Assembly: GCF_002531725.1 (NCBI RefSeq)
Contig: NZ_NWSQ01000004.1
Span: forward strand, 186,001-250,000
Reading direction: 5' to 3'
From: Rhizobium sp. L43
GTDB taxonomy: Bacteria; Pseudomonadota; Alphaproteobacteria; Rhizobiales; Rhizobiaceae
DNA: 64,000 nucleotides
The translations under genes and the position numbers were made by a program. How positions within the stretch are numbered: the first letter of the stretch is position 1; each line of letters starts with the position of its first letter. The notes beneath the pieces were generated by a model. It made no database searches and was not told the DNA's origin. It saw nothing but the letters and a program-made list of their open reading frames with translations. This document shows positions 27,157 to 36,062 of this stretch, piece after piece.

Positions 27157-28083
27157 TCAGTCGTGGAAGGCGTCCACGAATTTCCGCTTGCCGAGCATGA
27201 AGGCGTCGGCGACGTGGCGCAGCGGCGCGAGATCGACATCCGATGTGCCGGCCTTGATGATTTCGGCGAAGCGGCGGTAGAGCGAGGGATATTCCTGCTC
27301 CGGCTCAGCGAAGGTCAGCGTGCCGTCGATCGAAAGCTTGGCGCCGCCCTCGGAAAGCACCATCTGGCCGGCTGCCGTCTCCGCGACGATGTCCCAGCTC
27401 TGCTTGCCGGTCTGGCGCCAGTCGAATTCGGCATGAACCGGCAGGCCGTCGGCATCGCGGAAATGGATGTCGGCCGCGATCGGCGCATCGCGATTCTCGG
27501 GAAATTCGAGCACGGCCTCGGTGATGAAGGCCGGTCGCGGCAGAATATGAGTGACGATCGACAGCGCGTTGATGCCGGGATCGAAAACCCCGAGGCCGCC
27601 GGCCTGCCAGATCCAATCCTGGTTCGGATGCCAGTGGCGGACATCCTCCTTCCAGATCACATGCACGCTTTTGATCGTCGTCGAGGCAAGAAACGCCTTC
27701 GCCGCCTCGACGCCCGGTGCATAGCGCGAATGCCAGCTGGCAAAGAGCGACGCGCCCTGCTTGCCGGCAAGCGCCTCGAGATCGGCCACTTCGCTCAGCG
27801 TCGCGCCGGGCGGCTTTTCCAGGAAGACATGCTTGCCGGCGACGAGCGCCTTATAGGCGGCCTCGTAGCGATATTGCGGCGGCATGCAGAGCGAGACGGC
27901 ATCGATGGAAGGCTCGGCGTCGAGCATCGCCTCGATCGTCGTATAGCTGTTGACGCCTTCGACCGTGCCGTGGCGGCTTGCCGTGGCGACGAGCTTGAAA
28001 TCCGGGTTCTTGGCGATGGAAGGAAGGTGCTGGTCGCGGACGATCTTGCCGACGCCGACGATGGCGAGATTGATAGGGGACAT
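27157..28083 (-). CDS. Gfo/Idh/MocA oxidoreductase, D-galactose/L-arabinose 1-dehydrogenase-like
   Basis: A 308-residue NAD(P)-dependent dehydrogenase. The Rossmann motif is AIVGVGKIVRDQHLP, and the catalytic Lys is in VFLEKPPGATLSEV. The EKPPGATLSEV segment and the HWHPNQDWIWQAGGLGVFDPG stretch resemble bacterial D-galactose 1-dehydrogenase and Azospirillum-type L-arabinose 1-dehydrogenase (from memory). It would start an oxidative sugar pathway, but no pathway partners are nearby, so substrate is inferred only. Confidence 0.8.
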   Translation of the reverse strand: MSPINLAIVGVGKIVRDQHLPSIAKNPDFKLVATASRHGTVEGVNSYTTIEAMLDAEPSIDAVSLCMPPQYRYEAAYKALVAGKHVFLEKPPGATLSEVADLEALAGKQGASLFASWHSRYAPGVEAAKAFLASTTIKSVHVIWKEDVRHWHPNQDWIWQAGGLGVFDPGINALSIVTHILPRPAFITEAVLEFPENRDAPIAADIHFRDADGLPVHAEFDWRQTGKQSWDIVAETAAGQMVLSEGGAKLSIDGTLTFAEPEQEYPSLYRRFAEIIKAGTSDVDLAPLRHVADAFMLGKRKFVDAFHD

Positions 28084-28183
28084 GGTGTTTCGCTCGAGCT
28101 TGTTAAAAAGTATGATTTATTGAGCCTGTTTGTAGCAGAAAGAGGCGAGCCGACAAGCTCTCCTCCTCCAATTCTGTTGCATC

Positions 28184-30226
28184 CTATCGCATGATAGTTT
28201 GGCGAAGGAAGCTGTAACCCATCGCCGCGCGGGCGGCGCGCTCCTCGGAATTTCCGTCGCCGCCATGCCCGCCCGAGCCGAATTCATGGAAGAGCGGCCG
28301 GTGTCCTGCCTCTTCCAGCCGCGCGGCAAAGCGGCGCGCATGCGAGGGGTGCACGCGGTCGTCATTGGCCGAGCTTTCGATATAGATCGGCGGATAGGTG
28401 AGCTTGGTCGCTGGCTCGACATTGTGAAGCGGCGAATAACCGAGCATGAAATCCCGGTCTTCCGGCATCTCCGGATCGCCATATTCGTCCATCCAGGCCT
28501 GTCCTGCGCTGAACAGATGGAAGCGTATCATGTCGAGCACCGGCACCTGGCACCAGACCGCGCCGAAATCCTGTGGGTAACGCGTCAGCATCACCCCGGT
28601 CAGCAGGCCGCCATTGCTGCCGCCCTGGCAGGCGATTCGTGACGGCACGGTGTAGCCGCGGGCGACGAGGTCGCGGGCGATGGCGACGAAATCGGCAAAC
28701 GCCCGGTCGCGCCCCTGCCGCTTGGCGCTGCGATACCAGTCGGGCCCGAATTCGCCGCCGCCGCGGATATAGGCCTGCACATAGGCGCCGCCCTGTTCCA
28801 GCCAGCGTCCGGTCACGCCGGAATAGCTGGGCGACAGCGAAACATCGAAGCCGCCATAGCCGTACAGCAGCACCGGCAGCGCGCCCTTGGTCCACTGCTT
28901 CGGCAGGACCAGCCGATAGGCAACCCTGGTCCCGTCCTCGGAAACGGCCTCCAGCAGTTCGGATGACATATCGGTCGCATCGAAATAACGCGGCGCCGCG
29001 GCGACGAAAATCGGCTCGGCCTCTCTGCTGTGATCCGACAGCTCGAGGCGGTAACAGGCCGGAGGCTGCAGGAAGCCCTGGCCGATGATGCAGAGCGTAT
29101 CGTCGCCAAGATGCAGATCGGCATGAAGCGGCCTGAAATGAGCCGTCTGCATGTTCGCCGGCAGAGCGATCTCGCGTTGCTCGGCATCGGGCTTCGTCAG
29201 GTCCAGCACCATCAGACGCGGCCGCAGCCGATCGGAGATGATGAAGACGCACCACTGACGCATCAGCATCATCTGCGCGATCGCCTGGCCCTCGCCGGGC
29301 TGAAACAGGATCCGTTCCGGCCCGAGCACTGTCGTCTCCGAGCTGGGATCGAAACGCTGCAGCACGAGGCTGCCGGTCGCGACGCGCTCGTCGGTCTTTG
29401 CCCGCCAGAGGCAATGATCGTGATTGAACTGGAAGTCCGCCTGCTCAGGCAGATCGATGCGCCGCCGCGCACCGTCATTGCCCATCAGGAACGCGCTCGA
29501 AACGCCGATCTCATGGGCGGCGACGAAAATGTCGATCAGTCCGGCATCCGCCGAAGCGCCCCACAGGGCAGGGTCGATGACGAGATTGAAACCGTAAACG
29601 TCCTCGTCGTCGGCCTCGAACATGATGGCGGCCTCTTCCAGCCGCTGCCCGCGCTTCAATCGCCGCCCGACCCGCGGCCATCCCGAGCGGGTCGCCGAAA
29701 ATCGGTCGATGGAACCGAAATAGCAGATCTCGTCGCGGCTCAGCCAATTGGCGTGCGAGCGCGCCGCTGGCGTATCGAAACCGCCCTCGACGATCTGTTT
29801 GCTCTCTGCGTCGAATTCGAGCAGCCGGAGAAGGTCGGAGCCGCCATCCGAAAGCGTGAGCAGCACCCGCGTCGGCTCCCATGGGCAGGTGACGGCGCCA
29901 CGCCAGTTCCAGCGCTTGCCTTCGCTCGCGCAGAAAGCATCGAGATCGAAGACCGGCTCCCAGGCTGCATCGGGCAGGGGAGCCTGGTCCGCGGGCAGGC
30001 GGAGCCAGACACCGAGCGGATTGTCCTTGCTCTGGCGGAAATCGAACAGCCACGCGCCGCGGCGCATCGGAACGATCAGCCTGTCCTGCCGCTCGATCAG
30101 CGCCTTGATCGCGTCGCGATCCCTGGCGAATTCCGGGGTTCGCAATGCCGCGTCGGAAAGCGCGTTGTGCTCGTCGATGAACTGGCGGGTGCGCGGATCC
30201 TCGTCGGTTTCGAGATGAAGGTTCAT
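28184..30226 (-). CDS. Prolyl oligopeptidase family serine peptidase (S9)
   Basis: A 680-residue cytosolic peptidase with an N-terminal beta-propeller and a C-terminal alpha/beta-hydrolase. The catalytic triad is visible: Ser in CQGGSNGGLL, Asp in SSANDDRVHP, His in FGSGGHGGD. The segment LLYGYGGFDVSLSPSYSG is typical of the family. The start at MNLHLETDEDPRTRQFI fits family N-termini and has GGTGGGA upstream; the longer frame adds 22 residues. It would cleave short peptides. It is not obviously in an operon. Confidence 0.92.
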   Translation of the reverse strand: MNLHLETDEDPRTRQFIDEHNALSDAALRTPEFARDRDAIKALIERQDRLIVPMRRGAWLFDFRQSKDNPLGVWLRLPADQAPLPDAAWEPVFDLDAFCASEGKRWNWRGAVTCPWEPTRVLLTLSDGGSDLLRLLEFDAESKQIVEGGFDTPAARSHANWLSRDEICYFGSIDRFSATRSGWPRVGRRLKRGQRLEEAAIMFEADDEDVYGFNLVIDPALWGASADAGLIDIFVAAHEIGVSSAFLMGNDGARRRIDLPEQADFQFNHDHCLWRAKTDERVATGSLVLQRFDPSSETTVLGPERILFQPGEGQAIAQMMLMRQWCVFIISDRLRPRLMVLDLTKPDAEQREIALPANMQTAHFRPLHADLHLGDDTLCIIGQGFLQPPACYRLELSDHSREAEPIFVAAAPRYFDATDMSSELLEAVSEDGTRVAYRLVLPKQWTKGALPVLLYGYGGFDVSLSPSYSGVTGRWLEQGGAYVQAYIRGGGEFGPDWYRSAKRQGRDRAFADFVAIARDLVARGYTVPSRIACQGGSNGGLLTGVMLTRYPQDFGAVWCQVPVLDMIRFHLFSAGQAWMDEYGDPEMPEDRDFMLGYSPLHNVEPATKLTYPPIYIESSANDDRVHPSHARRFAARLEEAGHRPLFHEFGSGGHGGDGNSEERAARAAMGYSFLRQTIMR

Positions 30227-30293
30227 GTCCCACCTGCCGCTTCCGTTGATGTCGCCAAGATCTAGGCAGCCGGTCTGGACTTGGCAACCCACC

Positions 30294-31112
30294 TTAGCGG
30301 ATCGTCACGAAATCGGCTGAGGCGAGGACGTTGTTCTGGACCGGCGTCTTCTTGAATTTCAGCGTCACCACCTTGTAGCCTTCGGCCTCGAGGTCCGAAA
30401 GCAGGGTCGGCAGCATTGTTGCCGTGCGTTTGTGGATGTCATGCATCAGGATGATGCCGCGGCCGCGCTTGTGCAGCAGATCCATCGTCCGCTGCGTCAC
30501 CGACGCCGGCGTTATAGCGAAATAGTCCTTGCTGTCGATATCGACATCCATGACCACCATATCGCGCATGGCGATCGCGGCGCGCAGCCTGTGGCTTTCG
30601 GCCAGATAGGGGAAGCGGAAGAAGGAGACATCGGTTCCGGTCGCCTTGGTCACCGCCAATTCGCCCTTGATCACCTCGGCCATCGCCGCGTCGAAATCAA
30701 GCGAACTCAAATTGGCGTGATCATAAGTGTGACTGCCGATCGTGTTGCCGTCCTCGGCGACCTTGCGGGCCAGCGCCGGGTGCATCTCGGCCATTTCGCC
30801 GACCATCATGAAGGCGCCCTTGACGCCGAACTGGTCGAGGATTGCCAGCACCTTGTCGGTCCGGCCGGGGATCGGGCCGTCGTCGAAGCTCAGGATCACT
30901 TCCTTGTCCTGCAGCTTGAGATCGGCAAGCGAGGAAACCTCCAGCGTCCGCCCGGCCAGATGGTGCCAGCCGGTCATGCGCGGCGGCGCATCGTCGCCGG
31001 CATAGCCAAGCTTCCGCCCCTCGGGTGCAATCACCGAGGAGGTCTTGATCGATGTGTCGGGCGCGGATTGTCTGGTGGTGCTGCAGGCCGACAGGGCGGC
31101 CGTCAGGGCCAT
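30294..31112 (-). CDS. Polysaccharide deacetylase family lipoprotein (5' end uncertain)
   Basis: A 272-residue protein from the in-frame ATG. It has NodB-homology motifs LSFDDGP, IGSHTYDHANLS and FRFPY, and a late LMHDIHKRTA motif. Expected role: removal of acetyl groups from an envelope or exopolysaccharide. A lipobox LSAC occurs ten residues after this ATG, but the short start lacks the usual basic n-region. The open frame continues to 31262 without a good Shine-Dalgarno. An ATG at 31136 in another frame would supply MYRFF and a perfect lipoprotein signal if the T6 run at 31125-31130 were T7. Confidence 0.85.
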   Translation of the reverse strand: MALTAALSACSTTRQSAPDTSIKTSSVIAPEGRKLGYAGDDAPPRMTGWHHLAGRTLEVSSLADLKLQDKEVILSFDDGPIPGRTDKVLAILDQFGVKGAFMMVGEMAEMHPALARKVAEDGNTIGSHTYDHANLSSLDFDAAMAEVIKGELAVTKATGTDVSFFRFPYLAESHRLRAAIAMRDMVVMDVDIDSKDYFAITPASVTQRTMDLLHKRGRGIILMHDIHKRTATMLPTLLSDLEAEGYKVVTLKFKKTPVQNNVLASADFVTIR

Positions 31113-31256
31113 GAGGACAGGATGAAAAAACGGTACATGGAAAGGGCTCAACAAATCGGTAACGAATGTTGAGACAACCTTTCGAATTATGGTTAACGAT
31201 TGGTTGAGAGCGGCGGGAATTGTGCCGATGCGCGGCACTTCGCCACGCTTTAGCGA

Positions 31257-31304
31257 GAGCATGATGCCGAAAAGTGTGAGCGGTTTTCGGGCGACATCAT
31301 GCTC
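31257..31304. repeat. Imperfect hairpin element, rhizobial intergenic type
   Basis: The arms GAGCATGATGCCGAAAA and TTTTCGG-gcga-CATCATGCTC form a 17-bp stem with a 4-nt bulge around a GTGTGAGCGG loop. From memory such sequences are common between genes in Rhizobium chromosomes. It lies between the ABC-F and deacetylase genes, directly before the next hairpin. Confidence 0.75.
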
Positions 31305-31318
31305 TACTCTTTAATTTG

Positions 31319-31363
31319 GAACAGGATGATTTTAGGCCGATCCGGCCCAAAATCATCCTGTTC
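31319..31363. repeat. 45-bp palindrome downstream of the ABC-F gene
   Basis: Perfect 15-bp arms (GAACAGGATGATTTT / AAAATCATCCTGTTC) enclose a further GGCCG-ATC-CGGCC hairpin. It lies 12 bp after the ABC-F stop. No T run follows, so it is not a classical terminator, but it could stabilise the mRNA 3' end. It forms a tandem pair with the hairpin at 31257-31304. Confidence 0.85.
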
Positions 31364-31375
31364 TAAGGCCTCTGG

Positions 31376-33259
31376 CTATCCCGCCATCGCTTCTTCGTAT
31401 TCGGCCGAAAGCATCAGCCAGTCTTCCTCGGCGGCGGCGAGTTTTGCCGCGGCTTCGCCGCGCTGTTTTGCCTTCTCTGCCGCCTTAGTCGGCGTCTTTT
31501 CATAAAGGGCGGGATCTGCAAGTTCCGCGTCAAGCGCCTGAATCTGTTTCTCCAGCTTCGCCGTCAAGGATTCGATTTCGTTGATCTTTTTCTTGAGCGG
31601 CGTCAGCGAGGCGCGGCGTTCGGCATTGAGCTTGCGCTGCTCCGCCTTCGACGTCGCGTCATCAGTTAGCTGCGGCTTTTCTTCTTTTTTTTTACCGGAA
31701 GTGACGATCAGGTCGCGATACTCGTCCATATCGCCTTCGAAACTCGTCACCGTACCGCCATTGACCAGCCACAGCCGGTCGACCGTCGCCTCGATCAGAT
31801 GGCGATCGTGCGAGATCAGGATGACGGCGCCTTCGTAATCGTTCAGCGCCTCGATCAGCGCGCGGCGGCTGTCGATGTCGAGATGGTTTGTGGGTTCGTC
31901 GAGGATCAGCAGATTGGGTGCATGAAAGGCGGCAAGCCCCATCAGCAGCCGGGCTTTTTCGCCGCCGGAAAGATCCTTGGCGGCCGTCGCCATCTTCTCG
32001 GTCGCAAGCCCCATCTGCGCGACGCGGGCGCGCACCTTGGCCTCCGGCGCGCCGGGCATCAGCCGGCGCACATGCTCCACCGGCGACTGCTCGGGAATGA
32101 GGTCGTCGAGCTGGTGCTGCGCGAAGAAGCCGATCTTCAGGCTCGGTGCCAGCTTCACTTCGCCGCTCTCGGGTGCAAGTCGTCCTGAGATGAATTTGGC
32201 GAAGGTCGATTTGCCGTTGCCGTTCGAGCCGAGCAGGGCGATGCGGTCGTCATTGTCGATGCGCAGATTGAGGTTCTTCAGGATCGGATTGCCGGGTTCG
32301 TAGCCGACCGCGCCGCTCTGGATCGCGACGATCGGCGAAGCCGGCTGCTTTTCCGGCTCGGGAAAGGTGATCGGCGTTACGTGATCCTCGATCACCGCGG
32401 CAACCGTTCCCATGCGCTCCAGCGCCTTGACGCGCGACTGCGCCTGGCGGGCCTTGGAAGCCTTGGCCTTGAAGCGGTCGATGAAGCTCTGCAGATGTTT
32501 GCGGGCCGCGTCGTTCTTGGCCTTGGCCTTGGTCTGCAGCTCGTCGGCCTCAGCCTTCTGCCGCTCGAACTGGTCGTAACCGCCGCGATAGAAAGTCAGT
32601 TTCTTCTGGTCGAGATGGACGATCGCATTGACCGCATTGTTCAAGAGATCGCGATCGTGGCTGATGATGATGACGGTGTGCGGATAGCGCCTGACATAAT
32701 CTTCCAGCCACAACGTGCCTTCGAGGTCGAGATAGTTGGTGGGTTCGTCGAGCAGCAGCAGGTCCGGCTCGGAAAACAGCACGGCGGCAAGGGCGACGCG
32801 CATGCGCCAGCCGCCGGAAAAGGACGAGGCCGGGCGGGCTTGCGCCTCCTGGTCGAAGCCGAGGCCGGCAAGAATGCTCGCCGCGCGCGCTTCGGCCGAA
32901 TGCGCGTCGATATCGACGAGGCGCATCTGGATTTCGGCGATGCGGTGCGGATCTGTCGCCGTTTCCGCTTCGGTGATGAGGGCTTTGCGTTCCTTGTCGG
33001 CGGCAAGCACGATCTCGATCAGCGCGTCTTCGGTCGCCGGTGCTTCCTGCGCCACCTGGCCGATACGTGCGGCCTTCGGGATCGACACCGATCCGGTCTC
33101 CGAGCCGAGATCGCCGGTGATGACGCGAAACAGCGTGGACTTGCCGGCGCCGTTGCGCCCGACCAGCCCCGCCTTCGTGCCCGAAGGCAGCGAAATGCTG
33201 GCATTGTCGAGAAGCAGGCGCCCGGCAATGCGGGCGGAAATGTCGGTGAGCGTGATCAT
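31376..33259 (-). CDS. ABC-F family ATP-binding protein
   Basis: A 627-residue protein with two ABC ATPase domains and no membrane spans. Walker A motifs are GRNGAGKST (near residue 35) and GSNGNGKST; signatures FSGGWRMRVA and LSGGEKARLL; Walker B LLLLDEPTNYLD and LLILDEPTNHLD. A charged inter-domain linker and a C-terminal coiled coil (KKKINEIESLTAKLEKQI) are present, as in Uup/YheS-type ABC-F ribosome-associated factors. The start at MITLTDISARI is the family N-terminus; the longer frame adds 32 residues. Confidence 0.93.
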   Translation of the reverse strand: MITLTDISARIAGRLLLDNASISLPSGTKAGLVGRNGAGKSTLFRVITGDLGSETGSVSIPKAARIGQVAQEAPATEDALIEIVLAADKERKALITEAETATDPHRIAEIQMRLVDIDAHSAEARAASILAGLGFDQEAQARPASSFSGGWRMRVALAAVLFSEPDLLLLDEPTNYLDLEGTLWLEDYVRRYPHTVIIISHDRDLLNNAVNAIVHLDQKKLTFYRGGYDQFERQKAEADELQTKAKAKNDAARKHLQSFIDRFKAKASKARQAQSRVKALERMGTVAAVIEDHVTPITFPEPEKQPASPIVAIQSGAVGYEPGNPILKNLNLRIDNDDRIALLGSNGNGKSTFAKFISGRLAPESGEVKLAPSLKIGFFAQHQLDDLIPEQSPVEHVRRLMPGAPEAKVRARVAQMGLATEKMATAAKDLSGGEKARLLMGLAAFHAPNLLILDEPTNHLDIDSRRALIEALNDYEGAVILISHDRHLIEATVDRLWLVNGGTVTSFEGDMDEYRDLIVTSGKKKEEKPQLTDDATSKAEQRKLNAERRASLTPLKKKINEIESLTAKLEKQIQALDAELADPALYEKTPTKAAEKAKQRGEAAAKLAAAEEDWLMLSAEYEEAMAG

Positions 33260-33309
33260 GGCCGGGGTTTTGGCCGAAAGCGCGCGCCAAGGCAAGAGCG
33301 CTTCGTTCC

Positions 33310-33329
33310 GCGCCAAGCTCGCTTGGCGC
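33310..33329. repeat. Short perfect hairpin upstream of the ABC-F gene
   Basis: GCGCCAAG-CTCG-CTTGGCGC forms an 8-bp stem with a tetraloop, in the 111-bp gap between the GGDEF-like gene stop and the ABC-F start. A second partial copy, GCGCCAAG, occurs about 20 bp later. Role unknown. Confidence 0.6.
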
Positions 33330-33370
33330 CGACAAGCGTGCTCGCCCCGCGCCAAGAATGCCTATGCGCC

Positions 33371-34210
33371 TTAGCGGCCGAAGGCTTGCACCGGCTGGCG
33401 GGGATTCGACTGCGCGGCGAGAAGTGCCACGCGGGCATTGGCCTGCAGCTGTCCCGGCGTTGCCGCATCGGTGCTGAGCGCCACGCCGATCGAGATGGTC
33501 AGCCGGCCGGGATCGGCCTTGTCGGATGTCGCGAAGACGAGATTGTCCTCGACGGAGGCGCGCAGGCGCTCGGCGATCGTGATCGCATCCTGCATGCCGA
33601 CATTGGAAAACAGCAGGGCGAATTCGTCAGCCTCGGTGCGGGCGATGAAATCGTTCTTCTTGACCGATTTGCGGAAGAGGCCGGCGAGCTTCTTCAGCAG
33701 CTTGTTGCCGGTCTGGGTGCCGTATCTGTCGTTGAGGTCGGTGAAATTGTCGATATCGACCATGATCAGCGCACTGCCGGCGGCACCTTCCTCGCGCTCG
33801 TAAAGATCGGCCATTGTCCGGTTCAGCGCGACGCGGTTCGGAAGCCCGGTGATCCTGTCGGCCACAGCGGCCGATTGCATCGCCGAAATACCGCGCTCCA
33901 GCGTTTCCAGCGTCTTGATGTCGTCCTGCAGCCTGGCGCCGATTTCCATCTCCGCCGACAGCACTGTCGTCAGTGAGGCGGTGAGATAGTCGATCTCGCC
34001 GAGGAAGGCGGCAAGGCTCTGGTCGTTGTTGCCGGAAACGGATTTCAGGATCGTGCCGCAGGCGCGCGCAAAGGCGTGTCTGTGCTCCAGCCCTTCGGCA
34101 AGCCTTTCCGCCACCTCGCGCAGCATTCGGCTCGCCTCGTTGCGTGACGTCTCGCCCGCCAGCCCGCAATGGCCGACGAGGCGATATTTCAGGCCGAGCT
34201 CATCGAGCAT
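33371..34210 (-). CDS. GGDEF-domain protein with degenerate active site
   Basis: A 279-residue protein from MLDELGLKYR; the frame could start at 34282, overlapping the GST start. The N-terminal half is helical and not recognised. The C-terminal half is a GGDEF fold: DRITGLPNRVALNR, ALIMVDIDNFTDLNDRYG, then ARTEADEFALLF where active diguanylate cyclases have GGDEF. Since both glycines are replaced (EADEF), cyclase activity is doubtful, and it may act as a sensor or c-di-GMP/GTP-binding protein. There is no EAL domain. Confidence 0.78.
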   Translation of the reverse strand: MLDELGLKYRLVGHCGLAGETSRNEASRMLREVAERLAEGLEHRHAFARACGTILKSVSGNNDQSLAAFLGEIDYLTASLTTVLSAEMEIGARLQDDIKTLETLERGISAMQSAAVADRITGLPNRVALNRTMADLYEREEGAAGSALIMVDIDNFTDLNDRYGTQTGNKLLKKLAGLFRKSVKKNDFIARTEADEFALLFSNVGMQDAITIAERLRASVEDNLVFATSDKADPGRLTISIGVALSTDAATPGQLQANARVALLAAQSNPRQPVQAFGR

Positions 34211-34280
34211 CGGCTGTTGCGGCTGTCGCCGGCGTTTTCTGTCGTCGAATGCATGCAGCTTCGATCTCGAAAGGACTGTC

Positions 34281-34970
34281 ATGACCAGAGCTCTCTATTC
34301 CCTCTGCGGCGCCGACGAGCGGCGCTTCTTTTCGCCCCATTGCTGGAAGGCGGTGATGGCGCTGGCGCATAAGGGGCTGGATTTCGAGGAGATTCCGACG
34401 ACCTACGCCCGCATCCGCGCGATCGGCGGCGGCGTCTCGCCGACCGTGCCGGTGCTCGACGACAACGGCCGGCTGATCCCCGACAGTTTCGACATCGCCC
34501 TCTATCTCGAGGAGGCCTATCCCGAGCGGCCGGCGCTGTTTGGCGGCGAGGGCGGAAGAGCGCTGTCGCGCATGGTCGAAGGCTATTCGCAAATGATCAT
34601 CCATCCGGCGATCATGCGCATCGCCCTTCTCGACATCCATGCGAACCTCGACAAGGGCGACAAGGCCTATTTCCGCGAAAGCCGGGAGGCTCGGCTCGGC
34701 AAGCCGCTGGAAGTGGTTGCCGCCGATAGCGAGGCGGAGAAGGCCGCCTTCGGCGCCAAGCTGGAGCCGCTGCGGCACATGCTGAAGTTCCAGCCCTTCA
34801 TCGGCGGGCAGGCACCGCTCTTTGCCGACTATATCGTCTTCGGCGCGCTGCAATGGCTGCGTGTTTCCGCGGGCCTTACCATGCTGGCCGCCGCCGATCC
34901 CGTCATGGCCTGGTTCGAACGCTGCCTCGATCTTCACCAAAGCCGGGGCCGGACTGTGACAGCGGCGTGA
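34281..34970 (+). CDS. Glutathione S-transferase family protein
   Basis: A 229-residue GST-like protein. The N-terminal thioredoxin fold (ALYSLCGADERRFFSPHCWK) includes the conserved VSPTVPVLDDNGRLIPDSFDIA region that binds glutathione; the C-terminal helical domain follows. The length is typical. The AAAGGAC Shine-Dalgarno fixes the start. It is divergent from the GGDEF-like gene and upstream of ndk. Confidence 0.85.
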   Translation: MTRALYSLCGADERRFFSPHCWKAVMALAHKGLDFEEIPTTYARIRAIGGGVSPTVPVLDDNGRLIPDSFDIALYLEEAYPERPALFGGEGGRALSRMVEGYSQMIIHPAIMRIALLDIHANLDKGDKAYFRESREARLGKPLEVVAADSEAEKAAFGAKLEPLRHMLKFQPFIGGQAPLFADYIVFGALQWLRVSAGLTMLAAADPVMAWFERCLDLHQSRGRTVTAA

Positions 34971-35002
34971 AATTGCCGCCGACCTCTTGTTTTCGGGCGT
35001 TG

Positions 35003-35028
35003 GGGCGGGTAAAGACCGCCCACTTTTC
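35003..35028 (+). terminator. Possible terminator between GST gene and ndk
   Basis: A 6-bp GC stem (GGGCGG / CCGCCC) with a 7-nt loop is followed by CACTTTTCCC. It is short but placed 33 bp after the GST stop and 24 bp before the ndk start. Confidence 0.45.
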
Positions 35029-35051
35029 CCGAGAAAACAGAGGATTTGACT

Positions 35052-35474
35052 ATGGCGATTGAACGCACCTTCTCGATGATCAAGCCTGACGCAACCAAGC
35101 GCAACCTGACGGGTGCCATCACCAAGATGCTCGAGGATGCCGGCCTGCGCGTCGTCGCCTCCAAGCGCGTCTGGATGAGCCGCCGCGAAGCTGAAGGCTT
35201 TTACGCCGTTCACAAGGACCGTCCCTTCTTCGGCGAACTGGTCGAAGGCATGACCTCCGGCCCGACCGTCGTCCAGGTGCTGGAAGGCGAAGGCGCGATC
35301 CTCAAGAACCGCGAGATCATGGGCGCAACCAACCCGGCAAACGCTGACGAAGGCACGATCCGCAAGGTTCACGCTCTGTCGATCGGCGAAAACTCCGTTC
35401 ACGGTTCGGATGCTCCGGAAACGGCTGCCCAGGAAATCAAGTACTGGTTCTCCGACACCGAAGTCGTCGGCTGA
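35052..35474 (+). CDS. ndk: Nucleoside diphosphate kinase
   Basis: A 140-residue NDK of normal length. It begins [17 protein letters not shown] and has the active-site His in [17 protein letters not shown] plus the [10 protein letters not shown] region. It exchanges gamma phosphates between NTPs and NDPs. The ATG at 35052 follows AGAGGA; a TTG two codons earlier is less likely. Monocistronic with a terminator. Confidence 0.97.
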
Positions 35475-35519
35475 GACCACGCTTCGGCATTGGCTTGCAA
35501 TGCCTTGAATTGACTCTCG

Positions 35520-35546
35520 AAAGCCGGGGCCTCGCTCCGGCTTTTC
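35520..35546 (+). terminator. Rho-independent terminator after ndk
   Basis: An 8-bp stem (AAAGCCGG / CCGGCTTT) with a 9-nt loop, followed by TTCTATT, 45 bp after the ndk stop. Confidence 0.8.
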
Positions 35547-35558
35547 TATTGCGCGCCT

Positions 35559-36062
35559 TTATGCCGGGCACTTGTCGGTATTCGAAAAATCGACGCTGCC
35601 GTCAGGCTTGAAGACCTCCGGGTTCTTGTCATAAAGCGCACCGACGACGAGCGGCTTACTCGGCAGGACGGTCTGGTCGAGGTCGGACCGAAACTCAGTC
35701 TTCAACTCCTGCAGCACCTTGCCGTCCTTGTCGACCAGCCGGACACTGACGGAATAGGGGCGGTCCTTGCGCACGCAGTGCAGTTTTTCGCTCTGCAGCG
35801 CGATCTTGTCGTCGATCGGATAGATCTTCTGGTTCGTTACCAGCGGATCGCCGCCTTGCGGATTTTCGAATTCGGCAATGATCACCGAACCGTCGGGAAT
35901 GGGGCCGGTCTTCTTCAGCGTCAACAGATAGGTGGCGCTCGCCACCCGATAGTTGAAGACGAAGAGATGGCCGGTAACCTCGACCAGGTTTTCCGCCTGG
36001 CGCTGGCAGGCCGAGAGCAGGAGGCTTGTTGCCGCCGCCGCTGCGATCAGATGTTTCCTCAT
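35559..36062 (-). CDS. Putative lipoprotein of unknown function
   Basis: A 167-residue protein with a classic lipoprotein signal (MRKHLIAAAAATSLLLSAC). The start at 36062 overlaps the stop of the upstream CGNR gene (ATGA); the longer frame adds 40 residues. The mature part looks like a beta-rich domain with YSVSVRLVDKDGKVLQELKT and two Cys (HCVRK, DKCPA) that may form a disulphide. I do not recognise the family. It is coupled to the CGNR regulator. Confidence 0.75.
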   Translation of the reverse strand: MRKHLIAAAAATSLLLSACQRQAENLVEVTGHLFVFNYRVASATYLLTLKKTGPIPDGSVIIAEFENPQGGDPLVTNQKIYPIDDKIALQSEKLHCVRKDRPYSVSVRLVDKDGKVLQELKTEFRSDLDQTVLPSKPLVVGALYDKNPEVFKPDGSVDFSNTDKCPA

